A stretch of 64,000 bases of DNA from Simplicispira lacusdiani (GCF_003604195.1 NZ_QXGR01000014.1:1-64000); one strand, 5' to 3'. Shown: positions 50,805 to 62,400, numbered from the stretch's first letter. Notes: generated from the sequence alone by a model not told the origin. A program made the numbers and translations.

Positions 50805-52890
50805 GCACGGCAAGGCCGGCACCGACCGGTCCTATCTCTGGCGCCTGCACCGCATCCTGGCGCTGTACGTTGCGGGGCTGCTGGCCTTCCTGCTGCTGAT
50901 GACCTGGGCCGAAAGCCAGGGGCTGTCGCGCCACTGGATCGGGCCGATCTTCCTGTTCCTCTCCGTCATGGTCTATGCCGGCATCGGCGTCTACGGCCGA
51001 ACGACGGACGCCGAGGAATACTACGTGGCGGGCCGCCGCATCCCGCCCATGTACAACGGCATGGCTTCCGCCGCCGACTGGATGAGCGCGGCCTCGTTCA
51101 TCAGCCTCTCCGGCGCGCTGTACCTGCAGGGCTTCTCGGGCACGCCGGGCCACGCGGGCGGCCTGGCCTACCTGCTGGGCTGGACCGGGGGCTTCTGCCT
51201 GGTGGCCATCCTGGTGGCGCCGCACCTGCGCGCCATGGGCCTCTACACCGTGCCCGATTTCTTCCATGTGCGCTTCGGCGGGCGCTGGCCGCGCGTCATC
51301 GCCGCGCTGGCGGCCGTGGTGTGCTCGTTCATCTACGTGGTGGCGCAGATCTACGGCGTGGGCCTGATCGCCTCGCGCCTGACCGGCGTGCAGTTCGAGA
51401 TCGGCATCATGCTGGGCCTGGGCGGCGTGCTGCTGTGCTCCTTCCTGGGGGGCATGCGCGCCATCACCTGGACGCAGGTGGCGCAGTACGTGGTGGTGCT
51501 GCTGGCCTTCCTGATTCCGGTGTCGTGGCTGGCCTACAAGCAGCTGGGCAACCCGGTCGCGCCCTTCATCTACGGCAAGCAGGTGGGCAAAATCGCCGAT
51601 CTGGAGGCGCAGTTGCTGGCCTCGCCCGCCGAATACCAGGTGGTGGCCGCCTACCTGGAGCGCGCGCGCGACTACGAGGCGCGGCTGCAGAACGTGGAGG
51701 CGGCGCTGGAGGACGAGCGCATGGCGATCCAGGACAAGATCCGCCGCCTGCGCGCGCAGAACGTTGATGTCGGCCTCATCGTCGCCGCCAGCCGCGAACT
51801 GGCCGCGCTGCCGCGCGACGCCGAGGCGGCGCGCGAGCGCTGGACGCGTCAGATGCACGAGAACTACGCCCGTGCCCAGCCCCTGGGCGGCCTGCCGCCG
51901 CACAGCCATGCCTTCGCCGGCTACCCCGACGGCACGCCCGAGGAGCAGCAGAGCTACACCGAAACGCGGCGCAATTTCCTGGCCCTGATGTTCTGCCTGA
52001 TGGTGGGCACGGCCGGGCTGCCGCACCTGCTCACGCGCTACTACACCTCGCCCACCGTGGCGGGCGCGCGCGCCTCGGTGGCCTGGTCGCTGTTCTTCAT
52101 CGCGCTGCTGTACCTCAGCGCGCCCGCCCTGGCCGTGCTGGTGAAGTTCGAGGTCATGAACAACCTGGTGGGCAGCAGCTTCGACCAGTTGCCCAACTGG
52201 ATCGCGCAGTGGTCGCGGGTCGATGCCTCGCTGCTGTCCATCGAGGATGTCAATGGCGACGGCATCGTGCAGTTCGGCGAGATCCGCCTGGGGGCCGACC
52301 TCATCATGCTGGCCACGCCCGAGCTGGGCGGCCTGCCCTACGTGGTCTCGGGTCTGGTGGCGGCGGGCGGGCTGGCGGCGGCGCTGTCCACCGCCGACGG
52401 CCTGCTGCTGACCATCAGCAACGCGCTGGTGCGCGACCTGTATTTCCAGGACCGGCCCCGCAACGCCTCGCCCGAGCAGCGCGTGATTCTGACCAAGTTC
52501 ACCCTGCTGGCCGTGGCGCTGGCGGCGGCCTTCGTGGCGGCGCTCAAGCCATCCGACATCCTGCCGCTGGTGACGGCGTCGTTCTCGCTGGCGGGCTCGG
52601 CCTTCGTTCCGGTGATGGTGCTGGGCATCTTCTGGCGCGGCACCACGCGCCAGGGGGCGGTGGCCGGCATGCTCTGCGGGCTGGGCGTGGCCATGTACTA
52701 CATGCTCTCGCATGTGCCGGGCCTGCGCGCCGCGCTGCCGCCGTGGCTGCTGGCCGATGGCCTGTGGTTCGGCATCCAGCCGATCTCGGCCGGTGTCTTC
52801 GGCGTGCCCGCCGGGCTGGTCTCGGCCGGGCTGGTGAGCTGGCTGACCCGGCCGGCGCCGCCCCAGCCGGTGATCCGTTCCGAAATCTGA
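50797..52890 (+). CDS. Sodium:solute symporter (SSS family, VC_2705-like)
   Basis: A 697-residue carrier with about 13 membrane segments and the SSS motifs EEYYVAGRRIPPMYNGMASA and GGMRAITWTQVAQYVV. Two inserts stand out: a hydrophilic stretch of about 110 residues (roughly 265-380) with coiled-coil-like heptads (LERARDYEARLQNVEAALED), and a 12-residue loop D484VNGDGIVQFGE495 that fits the EF-hand calcium pattern. Related carriers take up acetate or other monocarboxylates; the substrate is unproven. Confidence 0.9.
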   Translation: MAEHGKAGTDRSYLWRLHRILALYVAGLLAFLLLMTWAESQGLSRHWIGPIFLFLSVMVYAGIGVYGRTTDAEEYYVAGRRIPPMYNGMASAADWMSAASFISLSGALYLQGFSGTPGHAGGLAYLLGWTGGFCLVAILVAPHLRAMGLYTVPDFFHVRFGGRWPRVIAALAAVVCSFIYVVAQIYGVGLIASRLTGVQFEIGIMLGLGGVLLCSFLGGMRAITWTQVAQYVVVLLAFLIPVSWLAYKQLGNPVAPFIYGKQVGKIADLEAQLLASPAEYQVVAAYLERARDYEARLQNVEAALEDERMAIQDKIRRLRAQNVDVGLIVAASRELAALPRDAEAARERWTRQMHENYARAQPLGGLPPHSHAFAGYPDGTPEEQQSYTETRRNFLALMFCLMVGTAGLPHLLTRYYTSPTVAGARASVAWSLFFIALLYLSAPALAVLVKFEVMNNLVGSSFDQLPNWIAQWSRVDASLLSIEDVNGDGIVQFGEIRLGADLIMLATPELGGLPYVVSGLVAAGGLAAALSTADGLLLTISNALVRDLYFQDRPRNASPEQRVILTKFTLLAVALAAAFVAALKPSDILPLVTASFSLAGSAFVPVMVLGIFWRGTTRQGAVAGMLCGLGVAMYYMLSHVPGLRAALPPWLLADGLWFGIQPISAGVFGVPAGLVSAGLVSWLTRPAPPQPVIRSEI

Positions 52891-53028
52891 CCTCCGGCCG
52901 CCGCCGCGGCGCGTATGGAAAACCCCGGTTCACAGATGGTTGCATATCTGTCAATCTGAACCGAACGGTTGATACGGAAACGCCTGCCCGCCTGCCCGGG
53001 CCGCGCAGGCGGGGCCGCAAAGGAACAA

Positions 53029-53502
53029 ATGCTACTTGTCAAAACCCAGGCGGGGCTCGATTCCCTGAAGGATCGCCAAGGCGTTCTCACGCAGCGCCAG
53101 CGTTCGGCGTTCATCCTGTTCGACGGCAAGCGCACCGCCGAGCAGGTGTTGGCCGCGACGGCGGCGATGGGCATCACCCAGGACGACGTGCAGACCATGA
53201 TCGACCAGGGCCTGCTCGCACCTCCTCCCGGTGCCGCCGGGGCGGCCGGCGCTGCCGTGGCCTCGGCGGAGCCCGAGGCGTCCGGCACCCAGGGCAGCGG
53301 GCGCTCGGCCCAGGAGCGCTACCAGGAGGCCTATCCCATCGCCACCGAACTCACGGCCGACCTGGGGCTGCGCGGTTTCCGCCTCAACCTGGCCATCGAG
53401 GGCGCCGGCAGCTTCGACCAGCTGGCGGCCCTGGCCCCCAAGATCCGCGAGGCCGTGGGCGACGCCAAGTACGCGCGCCTGGACGTGGCGCTGTTTGGCT
53501 GA
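53029..53502 (+). CDS. Unknown small cytoplasmic protein
   Basis: Not recognised by name. The 157-residue product has an N-terminal winged-helix-like part (LTQRQRSAFILFDGKRTAEQ, then LAATAAMGITQDDVQTMIDQ), an Ala/Gly/Glu-rich linker (about 66-95), and a C-terminal domain (YPIATELTADLGLRGFRLNL ... LDVALFG). AAAGGAAC precedes the ATG at 53029; the longer frame from 52969 has no ribosome site. It stands alone, ending in a strong terminator shared with the convergent FKBP gene. Confidence 0.8.
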   Translation: MLLVKTQAGLDSLKDRQGVLTQRQRSAFILFDGKRTAEQVLAATAAMGITQDDVQTMIDQGLLAPPPGAAGAAGAAVASAEPEASGTQGSGRSAQERYQEAYPIATELTADLGLRGFRLNLAIEGAGSFDQLAALAPKIREAVGDAKYARLDVALFG

Positions 53503-53520
53503 GCCTCCCTGCCCCGTTCC

Positions 53521-53554
53521 CATGAAAAAAGCGGCCGTGGCCGCTTTTTTCATG
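53521..53554. terminator. Perfect bidirectional terminator
   Basis: CATGAAAAAAGCGGCC (53521-53536) is exactly complementary to GGCCGCTTTTTTCATG (53539-53554). A run of A/T on both sides allows termination of both convergent genes. Confidence 0.93.
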
Positions 53555-53570
53555 GGTGGGGAAGGGCGCC

Positions 53571-53930
53571 TCAGCGGCCGACCTTGAGCAGTTCGACGTC
53601 GAACTTCAGCGTGGCATTGGGGGGGATCACGCCGCCGGCGCCGCGTGCGCCATAGCCCAGGGCCGCCGGGATGATGAGCGTGCGCTGGCCGCCCACCTTC
53701 ATGCCTTGCACGCCTTCGTCCCAGCCCTTGATGACCATGCCGGCGCCCAGGCCGAAGACGAACGGGTCGTTGCGGTCACGGCTGGAATCGAACTTGGCAC
53801 CCTGCACGCCATCGTTGTAGAGCCAGCCCGTGTAGTGCACGGTGACCTGGCTGCCGCGCGTGGCCTCGGCGCCTTCGCCGGTGGTGGTGTCCTCGTACTG
53901 CAGGCCCGATGCGGTGGTGGTGAGCGCCAT
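53571..53930 (-). CDS. FKBP-type peptidyl-prolyl cis-trans isomerase
   Basis: A 119-residue single-domain FKBP without signal peptide: VTVHYTGWL, FDSSRDRNDPFVFGLGAGMV, and GYGARGAGGVIPPNATLKFD line the active site. It catalyses prolyl isomerisation in the cytoplasm. AAGGAAA precedes the start. Repeat family A copy 10 lies directly upstream. Confidence 0.95.
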   Translation of the reverse strand: MALTTTASGLQYEDTTTGEGAEATRGSQVTVHYTGWLYNDGVQGAKFDSSRDRNDPFVFGLGAGMVIKGWDEGVQGMKVGGQRTLIIPAALGYGARGAGGVIPPNATLKFDVELLKVGR

Positions 53931-53948
53931 GGATGTTTCCTTGATTGT

Positions 53949-54004
53949 TTGCTATATAAATAATAGCTTCAGGCGCTTTGTGGATGAGCGCTAGAGGCTT
54001 TTTG
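53949..54004. repeat. Dispersed repeat family A, copy 10
   Basis: TGCTATATAAATAATAGCTT is followed by AGGCGCTTTGTGGATGAGCG and CTAGAGGCTTTTTGC. It lies between the FKBP gene and the HxlR-type gene, both on the minus strand. Confidence 0.75.
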
Positions 54005-54045
54005 CTGTGAATCACGGTGCCGCCGCTGCGGCACCGGCGACGGGT

Positions 54046-54351
54046 TTACTTCTTGGCCCGGCTGGCCACCCAGCGGTTGGCGAAGGCCTGCACGTCGTTC
54101 AGGCGCTTGAGCAGGTCGCTGCCCGAGGGGGTGACGGCGTAGCCGTCGCTGCCATGGTCGATCAGGCCGGCCTCGCGCAGTTCCTTGATGCGGGTGTTGA
54201 GCGTGTTGGGCGTGATGCCGCCCACGCTGTCCTGCAGCAGGCGGAAGGTTTGCGGATGCCCGTCCCGCAGGGCCCACAGCACGCGCAGTGCGTAGCGGCA
54301 TTCGAGCCGTTCGAACAGCTGGTGGATGGCGGCGTTTTCTTTGGAGCTCAT
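54046..54351 (-). CDS. HxlR-type winged-helix regulator
   Basis: A 101-residue regulator with the HxlR pattern: FERLECRYALRVLWALRDG, TFRLLQDSVGGITPNTLNTR and LREAGLIDHGSDGYAVTPSG. The Cys in LECRY is at the site that senses redox or aldehydes in some members, though here it is inside the helix. AAGGAGAAG precedes the ATG. Target unknown; the divergent neighbour is a CoA-transferase gene. Confidence 0.85.
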   Translation of the reverse strand: MSSKENAAIHQLFERLECRYALRVLWALRDGHPQTFRLLQDSVGGITPNTLNTRIKELREAGLIDHGSDGYAVTPSGSDLLKRLNDVQAFANRWVASRAKK

Positions 54352-54442
54352 GAAGCTTCTCCTTGCGCAAGGGGTGATGGGCGGCGGTACGGCGCGAGCC
54401 GGGCGCCTGGGGCGCTGGGCGGACTATAGCGCCGAACCGATT

Positions 54443-54472
54443 TTGCTACAAGTTTAATAGCTCCAAACATAT
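54443..54472. repeat. Dispersed repeat family A, partial copy 11
   Basis: Only the outer part TGCTACAAGTTTAATAGCTC is recognisable, upstream of the CoA-transferase gene. Confidence 0.5.
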
Positions 54473-54618
54473 ACCTGCAGGGCGCTGGGTCCGTGAATGC
54501 CGTGGAAACGCTGAAAGTGTTGTGGGGCTGCCACGGATTGGTCTAGGATGGCAGCCTCCAGCGGCCGGGTTTTCCCTCGCCGCCGCTGCGCCCCCCTCGC
54601 CACCACCACGCTGTTCGC

Positions 54619-55854
54619 ATGAGCCACGCCACCATCGCGCCTCTTCCCGCCACCCCCGCGCCCGCCGCCGGCCCGTTGCCGCTGCAGGGCCTGCGGGTCG
54701 TCGAGTTCTCCCACATGGTCATGGGGCCGACCTGCGGCATGGTGCTGGCCGACCTGGGCGCGGAGGTCATCAAGGTGGAGCCCATCGAGGGTGACCGCAC
54801 GCGCCACCTGCTGGGCGCCGGGGCGGGGTTCTTTCCGCTGTTCAACCGCAACAAGAAGAGCATCGCCATCGACCTGCGCCATCCCGAGGGCCAGGCCGTG
54901 GCGCGCAAGCTGGCGTTGTCGGCCGACGTGGTGCTGCAGAACTTCAAGCCCGGCGCGCTGGCCAAGTACGGGCTGGACTACGCGGGCCTGTGCGCGGAGA
55001 ACCCGCGCCTCATCTACGTCAACCACACCGGCTTCCTGCCCGGCCCCTACGAGCACCGCACGGCGCTCGACGAGGTGGTGCAGATGATGGGCGGGCTGGC
55101 CTACATGACCGGCCGCCCCGGCGACCCGCTGCGCGCGGGCTCCAGCGTGAACGACATCATGGGCGGCATGTTCGGCGCCATCGGCGCCATGGCCGCGCTG
55201 ATGCAGCGCGGCATCACCGGGCGCGGGCAGGAGATCGACTCGGCGCTGTACGAGAACAACGTCTTCCTCGTCGGCCAGCACATGCTGCAGTACGCCGTGA
55301 CCGGCCAGCCGGCGGCGCCCATGCCCGAGCGCATCTCGTCCTGGGGCCTGTACGACGTGTTCAGCGTGAAGGACGGCGAACAGATCTTCCTGGCCGCCGT
55401 GAGCGACGCGCAGTGGAACACCTTCTGCGAAGCGCTGGGCTTTGCCGACCTGCAGGCCGACCCGCTGCTGGCCACCAACAACGACCGCGTGCGGGCGCGG
55501 GCCACCATGTTGCCCGAGCTGCGCCAGCGCCTGGCCTCGCGCACGGCGGCCGAGCTGTCCGAGCTGTTCGAGCGCAACGGCCTGCCCTACGCGCCCATTC
55601 TGCGGCCCGAGCAGCTCTACGACGATCCGCACCTCAACGCCACGGGCGGCCTGGCCGACATCACCCTGCCCGACGGCGAGCGCGCCGGGCAGACCGCGCG
55701 CACCACGCTGTTCCCGCTGCGCATGGACGGCCAGCGCCTGGGCGTGCGCCTGCAGCCGCCCCGGCGCGGCGAGCATACGCAGGCGCTGCTGGAGGGCCTG
55801 GGCTACACGCCCGAACAGGTGCGGGCGCTGCACGACGGCGCGGCCGTGGCCTGA
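54619..55854 (+). CDS. CaiB/BaiF-family CoA-transferase
   Basis: A 411-residue family III CoA-transferase: RVVEFSHMVMGPTCGMVLAD near the start, VIKVEPIEGDRTRHL, and the catalytic Asp in HRTALDEVVQMMGGLAYMTG, then NDIMGGMFGAIGAMAAL. It moves CoA between carboxylic acids; substrates cannot be read from sequence. It is alone; no acyl-CoA dehydrogenase or hydratase gene is nearby. The ATG at 54619 lies about seven residues before the family core. Confidence 0.92.
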   Translation: MSHATIAPLPATPAPAAGPLPLQGLRVVEFSHMVMGPTCGMVLADLGAEVIKVEPIEGDRTRHLLGAGAGFFPLFNRNKKSIAIDLRHPEGQAVARKLALSADVVLQNFKPGALAKYGLDYAGLCAENPRLIYVNHTGFLPGPYEHRTALDEVVQMMGGLAYMTGRPGDPLRAGSSVNDIMGGMFGAIGAMAALMQRGITGRGQEIDSALYENNVFLVGQHMLQYAVTGQPAAPMPERISSWGLYDVFSVKDGEQIFLAAVSDAQWNTFCEALGFADLQADPLLATNNDRVRARATMLPELRQRLASRTAAELSELFERNGLPYAPILRPEQLYDDPHLNATGGLADITLPDGERAGQTARTTLFPLRMDGQRLGVRLQPPRRGEHTQALLEGLGYTPEQVRALHDGAAVA

Positions 55855-55857
55855 TTC

Positions 55858-55918
55858 AAGGTTTTTTGGCCTGCAGCGCTTGCCAGTAAAGCGCGGATAG
55901 CTCTCTTTTTGATAGCGT
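55858..55918. repeat. Dispersed repeat family A, copy 12
   Basis: GGCCTGCAGCGCTTGCCAGT, then AAAGCGCGGATAGCTCTCTT and TTTGATAGC. It lies between the convergent CoA-transferase and glycosylase genes. Confidence 0.65.
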
Positions 55919-55944
55919 TTCGGCGCGTGGGGTGGGGTTTTTTG

Positions 55945-56628
55945 TCAGAACCCCGGATTGATGCTCAAGGCCAGCAGGGCCGAGAGCTGGCACAGCGGCC
56001 GGCCCGAGCGTTGCTGCAGTCCATTGAAAGCCTCCTGGACCGCTTGCAGGTCGCGCTGGCTGGTGGGCGTGCGGGTGAGGATGCCTGCGGCCACCAGGCG
56101 GGCCACCACGTCGCTGGTCAGCAGGAAGCTGTCCTTGCCGGCCAGGCGCAGGAACCCGGCCGCCGAGCGCCCGCCCAGGCGCGCGCCGCGCTCGGCCAGC
56201 AGGCGCCACAGGCCGATGGTGTCGGTGCCGGGCCAGTCGGCGATGAAGGCGCCAAAACTGCAACCCTGTTCCTGGCGGATGTCCAGGATGAACCGGGCGT
56301 TCTGGGGGATGGTTTGCAGCTTGGCGCGGTCGCGGATGAGCCGGGCATTCTGCATGTGGCCTTCGATGTGTTCCGGGCCGAGCCGCGCCATTTGCTCCGG
56401 GGCGAAGCCCGCGAAGGCCTGCTCAAATGCCGGCCACTTGGCGTCAACCACCGTGTGCTGCATGCCCGCCTGGAACACCCGCTGGCTCATGGCGGAAAGA
56501 TAGCGGTCATCGCCCTTGCGCCGCAGTTCCTCGGGGGTGAGTGCCCGGGGCAGGAAAGCCTCCAGGGCTTCGTCGGAGTCGAAGCGCGCTCGTACCGTGT
56601 CGTAGAGCCAGGGGTAGTCGAGGGTCAT
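55945..56628 (-). CDS. DNA-3-methyladenine glycosylase I-like protein
   Basis: A 227-residue protein resembling Tag: MSQRVFQAGMQHTVVDAKWP, then FEQAFAGFAPEQMARLGPEH, NARLIRDRAKLQTIPQNARF and an RLAGKDSFLLTSDVVARLVA segment. In Tag the region before it holds a zinc-binding Cys and the C-terminus two His; I do not see the zinc cysteine near the N-terminus (MTLDYPWLYDT), so this is a Tag-related variant. Base-excision activity on alkylated DNA is inferred. Confidence 0.72.
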   Translation of the reverse strand: MTLDYPWLYDTVRARFDSDEALEAFLPRALTPEELRRKGDDRYLSAMSQRVFQAGMQHTVVDAKWPAFEQAFAGFAPEQMARLGPEHIEGHMQNARLIRDRAKLQTIPQNARFILDIRQEQGCSFGAFIADWPGTDTIGLWRLLAERGARLGGRSAAGFLRLAGKDSFLLTSDVVARLVAAGILTRTPTSQRDLQAVQEAFNGLQQRSGRPLCQLSALLALSINPGF

Positions 56629-56704
56629 GCGGGTGGTTCCGTCCGGTGGGCGCAAAAAAGCCCGGCCCCCCGATGGCGGGGCCGGGCTTGCGGGTCGCGC
56701 GTGC

Positions 56705-59074
<2,370 letters not shown>

Positions 59075-59326
59075 GTACAACCTCAGATTCAAAAAGGAAA
59101 CAAAGAAAACGCAAGCGCCACGGATCCCGGCGCGGGAGGCACGGCAAAGGCAGGGCCTTCGCGGTTCGAGGGGTAAACCCTCAGGGGCAAGATGTCTGGG
59201 CGAACATTTGGTGTGCAGTCCTTGCGGTGTGGTGGGCGGTTGTGCGCGTTCGTCACGGTGGCCCGGCCCGGAGGTGCTGCTGTCGCTCTTGCCGATAAAC
59301 CCTACATTATACCGGCGATGCGCAAT
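59075..59326. other. dnaG-rpoD intergenic region
   Basis: 252 bp. Some AT-rich tracts (for example 59079-59110, attcaaaaaggaaacaaag) directly before rpoD and a possible promoter near 59300 (ccctacattataccgg read on plus). No gene. Confidence 0.4.
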
Positions 59327-61246
59327 TCAAGAGCGCGGGTGCGCCAGTTTCTCCAGCGCGACGCGGCGCGCCTGCAACGCCCGGTAGCGCTGCAGGGCGC
59401 CCGGATCGGTGCTGGCGGCGGCCAGGGCCTGGGTTTCCTGCTGGCGCAGCTGCTCGGCCAGCATGCGGTTGAGCAAGCCGCGCAATTCCATGCGCAGCTC
59501 CTGGGTGTCACCCTCGGTCTGGGCATGCGAGCCCGTCATCACGCGCTCGGCCAGCGCCTCGCAGGCATGGCCGCGCAGGCTCTCGCGCAGCACGGCCCAG
59601 GGCTGCGCGCCGTGCTCGTGGAACTGGTGCTCGATCCAGGCGAACAGCGGGCCGTGGGGCGCGTCCTGGGCGCACAGCACGTCGTGGTCTTCGTGCGCCA
59701 GCTCGTCGAGAAAGCCCATGTGCGACAGCAGCAGCCGCGCCGCGTGGTCGGCGCGGCCCGCGGGGGCCGATCGGGCGCTGCGCTGCGCCCCCGGCCAGGC
59801 CGGGGCGCGGGGCGCGTCTCTGTGGGCGGCGTGGCGCGGCGCGCGGGCGGGGCCGGTTCCGCCCTGTCCGGCGTGCGGGCCGCCCCCGTGCGGGCCATCG
59901 CCAGCGGCCGTCGCCGGTGCATGGCGCGAGCGGGCGGCGTCGCGGGCCGCGCCCTGGGTCCAGATGTCGGCCAGGTCGCGCGGGTCGAGTTGGGCCAGGG
60001 CGGCCAACTCGCCCAGGAGCTGGCGCTTGAGCGCGCCATCGGGCAGCGGCTCCCACAGGTGGCGGGCGTTGCTGGCCATGTGGGCGCGGCCCTCGGGGGT
60101 GCCGAGGTCGCATTGTTCGCTGGCGATTTCGACGAGGAAGCGGCTCAGCGGCATGGCCTCGGCGATGTGGCGGGCAAAAGCGTCGCTGCCGTGGGCGCGC
60201 ACGAAGCTGTCGGGGTCGTGCTCGGTGGGCAGGAACAGGAACTTCACGCTGCGCGTGTCGCTGGCATAGGGCAGGGCGCCTTCGAGCGCCTTGCGCGCGG
60301 CGCGCCGGCCGGCGGCGTCGCCGTCGAAGCTGAAGATGACCGTGTCGGTGAAGCGGAACAGCTTGGCCACGTGGTCGGCCGTGCAGGCCGTGCCCAGCGA
60401 GGCCACGGCGTTCGGAAACCCGAGCTGGGCCAGCGCCACCACGTCCATGTAGCCCTCGGTGACGAGCACATGGCCGTGCTCGCGGATGGCCGTGCGGGCC
60501 TCGAACAGCCCGTACAGCTCGCGGCCCTTGTGGAACACCGGGGTTTCGGGCGAGTTCAGGTACTTGGGCTTGTCGTCACCCAGCACGCGGCCGCCAAAGC
60601 CGATGCATTCGCCCTTGACGTTGCGGATCGGGAACATGACCCGGTCGCGGAAGCGGTCGTAGCGCTTGCCGTCTTCCTCGTTCACGATCACCAGGCCGCT
60701 CTCGGCCAGCAGCGGGTCGTCGTACTGCGGGAACACGCTGGCCAGGCTGCGCCAGCCCTCGGGGGCATAACCCAGGCCGTAGCGCTTGGCGATCTCGCCC
60801 GAGACGCCCCGGCCCTTGAAGTACTCCACCGCGCGTGGCGACTGGCGCAGGTGCATGCGGTAGGCGCCGGCGGCCTTTTCCAGCACGTCGGTGAGCGTGG
60901 CCTGGCGCTGGCGCTGGGCGGCGGCGCGTTCGCGCTCCTGGGGCGAAACGTCGTCTTCCGGCACCTGCAGGCCCACTTGCTGGGCCAGGTCCTGCACCGC
61001 CTCGACGAAGCCCATGCCCGCGTGCTCCATCAGGAAACCGATGGCATTGCCGTTCTTGCCGCAGCCGAAGCAGTGGTAGAACTGCTTGGAGGGGCTGACG
61101 CTGAAGGACGGCGACTTCTCGCCGTGGAAGGGGCACAGCCCCATGAAGTTGGCGCCCCCTTTCTTCAACTGGACATAGCGTCCGACGATTTCGACCACGT
61201 CGACGCGCGAGAGCAGTTCCTGGATGAAAGACTGGGGGATCGTCAC
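59327..61246 (-). CDS. dnaG: DNA primase
   Basis: A 639-residue primase: N-terminal zinc-binding domain with C38, H41, C59 and C62, RNA polymerase/Toprim core with TEGYMDVVAL and SFDGDAAGRRA, and a C-terminal DnaB-binding helical domain. A Gly/His/Pro/Ala-rich linker of about 70 residues (roughly 425-495) joins core and C-terminus. The start is a GTG at 61246 (VTIPQSFIQELL). Usually rpsU precedes dnaG; here the upstream neighbour is a divergent binding-protein gene. Confidence 0.96.
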   Translation of the reverse strand: MTIPQSFIQELLSRVDVVEIVGRYVQLKKGGANFMGLCPFHGEKSPSFSVSPSKQFYHCFGCGKNGNAIGFLMEHAGMGFVEAVQDLAQQVGLQVPEDDVSPQERERAAAQRQRQATLTDVLEKAAGAYRMHLRQSPRAVEYFKGRGVSGEIAKRYGLGYAPEGWRSLASVFPQYDDPLLAESGLVIVNEEDGKRYDRFRDRVMFPIRNVKGECIGFGGRVLGDDKPKYLNSPETPVFHKGRELYGLFEARTAIREHGHVLVTEGYMDVVALAQLGFPNAVASLGTACTADHVAKLFRFTDTVIFSFDGDAAGRRAARKALEGALPYASDTRSVKFLFLPTEHDPDSFVRAHGSDAFARHIAEAMPLSRFLVEIASEQCDLGTPEGRAHMASNARHLWEPLPDGALKRQLLGELAALAQLDPRDLADIWTQGAARDAARSRHAPATAAGDGPHGGGPHAGQGGTGPARAPRHAAHRDAPRAPAWPGAQRSARSAPAGRADHAARLLLSHMGFLDELAHEDHDVLCAQDAPHGPLFAWIEHQFHEHGAQPWAVLRESLRGHACEALAERVMTGSHAQTEGDTQELRMELRGLLNRMLAEQLRQQETQALAAASTDPGALQRYRALQARRVALEKLAHPRS

Positions 61247-61305
61247 GGGTGCTATTGTCCGCGTAAACTGTTTTTCAGTAATCGTTGCGCTGCGGGGTTG
61301 GCAGG

Positions 61306-62400
61306 ATGGTGGAGACGATCAGGGGGGAGAAGCCGGATGCTGCCGCGCCTCGGGGGAGGGCGTGGCGGCGCCTGTGCGCGCTGTTCGGGCTGGCGGTGCT
61401 GGGCCTGCTGCCCATGGCGCAGGCCGCGACCCCGGTCCTGAGGGTGCTGACCTGGCCCGGCTATGCCGATCCCGACCTGGTCGCTGTTTTCGAGAAGCGC
61501 CACTCCGTCCGCGTGGAGATCACCACCGTTGGCTCCGACGACGTGCTGCGCGCCAAGCTGACCGACCCCCGGGGGCCGGGCTTCGATGTGGTGGCCGCCA
61601 ACACGGTGGAGATCGCCCAGTTCGTCGCGCAGCAGCAGTTGGCGCCGCTGAAGATGTCCGACATCCCGAACGCCGCGCGCCAACTGCCGCGTTTTCGCAA
61701 GCTCGACGCCATCGCGGGCCTGGCCCACCAGGGGCAGGTGTATGCCGTGCCCTACACGTATTCGGAAATGGGGCTGATCTACGACCGCCAGCAGTTCAGC
61801 GAACCGCCCGAGTCCCTGTCTGTGCTGTGGAACACCCGCTGGCAGGGCCGCGTGCTGGCGTTCGATGGCAGCAGCCACGGCTTCGCGCTGGCCGCCATGC
61901 GCCTGGGGCTGCAACCCTTCCGCATCGCCGAGGGGCAGTTTCCCGCCGTGGCGCGCAGCCTGGTGGAGCTGCGCCGCAACCTGCTGTCGTTCTACACCCT
62001 GCCCGAGGAATCGCTGGATCTCTTTCGCCGCCATCGCGTGGCCGTGATGCATGCCAACTACGGGCAGCAGCAGCTCAAGCAGTTCCAGGACGCCGGGCTG
62101 GACGTGGGCTACGTGGTGCCGCGCGAAGGAGCGCTGGCCTGGCTGGATTGCTGGGCCATCTCCAGCCGCTCGGTCCAGGTGGACCTGGCCACGCAGTGGA
62201 TCAACTACATGCTCGATCCCCAGGTGAGCCGCGAACTCACGCGCCGCCAGGGCCTGGCCAACACGCTGGAGGAGCCCGCAGGACTGGCCGGCGGCGCGGT
62301 CAAGGGGCCCATCGTCTGGCTGGAGCCGGTGGAGGATGCCGACCGCCGTGGCAAGCTCTGGCAGCGCATCGTGTCGGGCGACCGGCCGGAGAGGTTCTGA
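61306..62400 (+). CDS. PotD-like periplasmic binding protein (orphan, beside a diguanylate cyclase)
   Basis: A 364-residue exported protein: signal peptide ending around MAQAA (residue 41), then LRVLTWPGYADPDLVAVFEK and the two-lobed spermidine/putrescine-type fold (VVAANTVEIAQFVAQQQLAP; YAVPYTYSEMGLIYDRQQF; WAISSRSVQVDLATQWINYM). No ABC permease or ATPase gene is adjacent. Its stop touches the GTG start of a membrane diguanylate cyclase gene, so it is probably a sensor subunit, not a transporter part. ATG at 61306 chosen. Confidence 0.88.
   Translation: MVETIRGEKPDAAAPRGRAWRRLCALFGLAVLGLLPMAQAATPVLRVLTWPGYADPDLVAVFEKRHSVRVEITTVGSDDVLRAKLTDPRGPGFDVVAANTVEIAQFVAQQQLAPLKMSDIPNAARQLPRFRKLDAIAGLAHQGQVYAVPYTYSEMGLIYDRQQFSEPPESLSVLWNTRWQGRVLAFDGSSHGFALAAMRLGLQPFRIAEGQFPAVARSLVELRRNLLSFYTLPEESLDLFRRHRVAVMHANYGQQQLKQFQDAGLDVGYVVPREGALAWLDCWAISSRSVQVDLATQWINYMLDPQVSRELTRRQGLANTLEEPAGLAGGAVKGPIVWLEPVEDADRRGKLWQRIVSGDRPERF

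Noticed and set aside
47052..50822. A 1256-codon minus-strand frame that reads ppsR in its C-terminal part
   Set aside because: Only the last 273 codons match PpsR. The upstream part is antisense to ppsA and does not form a fusion.
53521..53554. A small coding frame starting MKKAAVAAFF
   Set aside because: The sequence is the perfect terminator hairpin between convergent genes.
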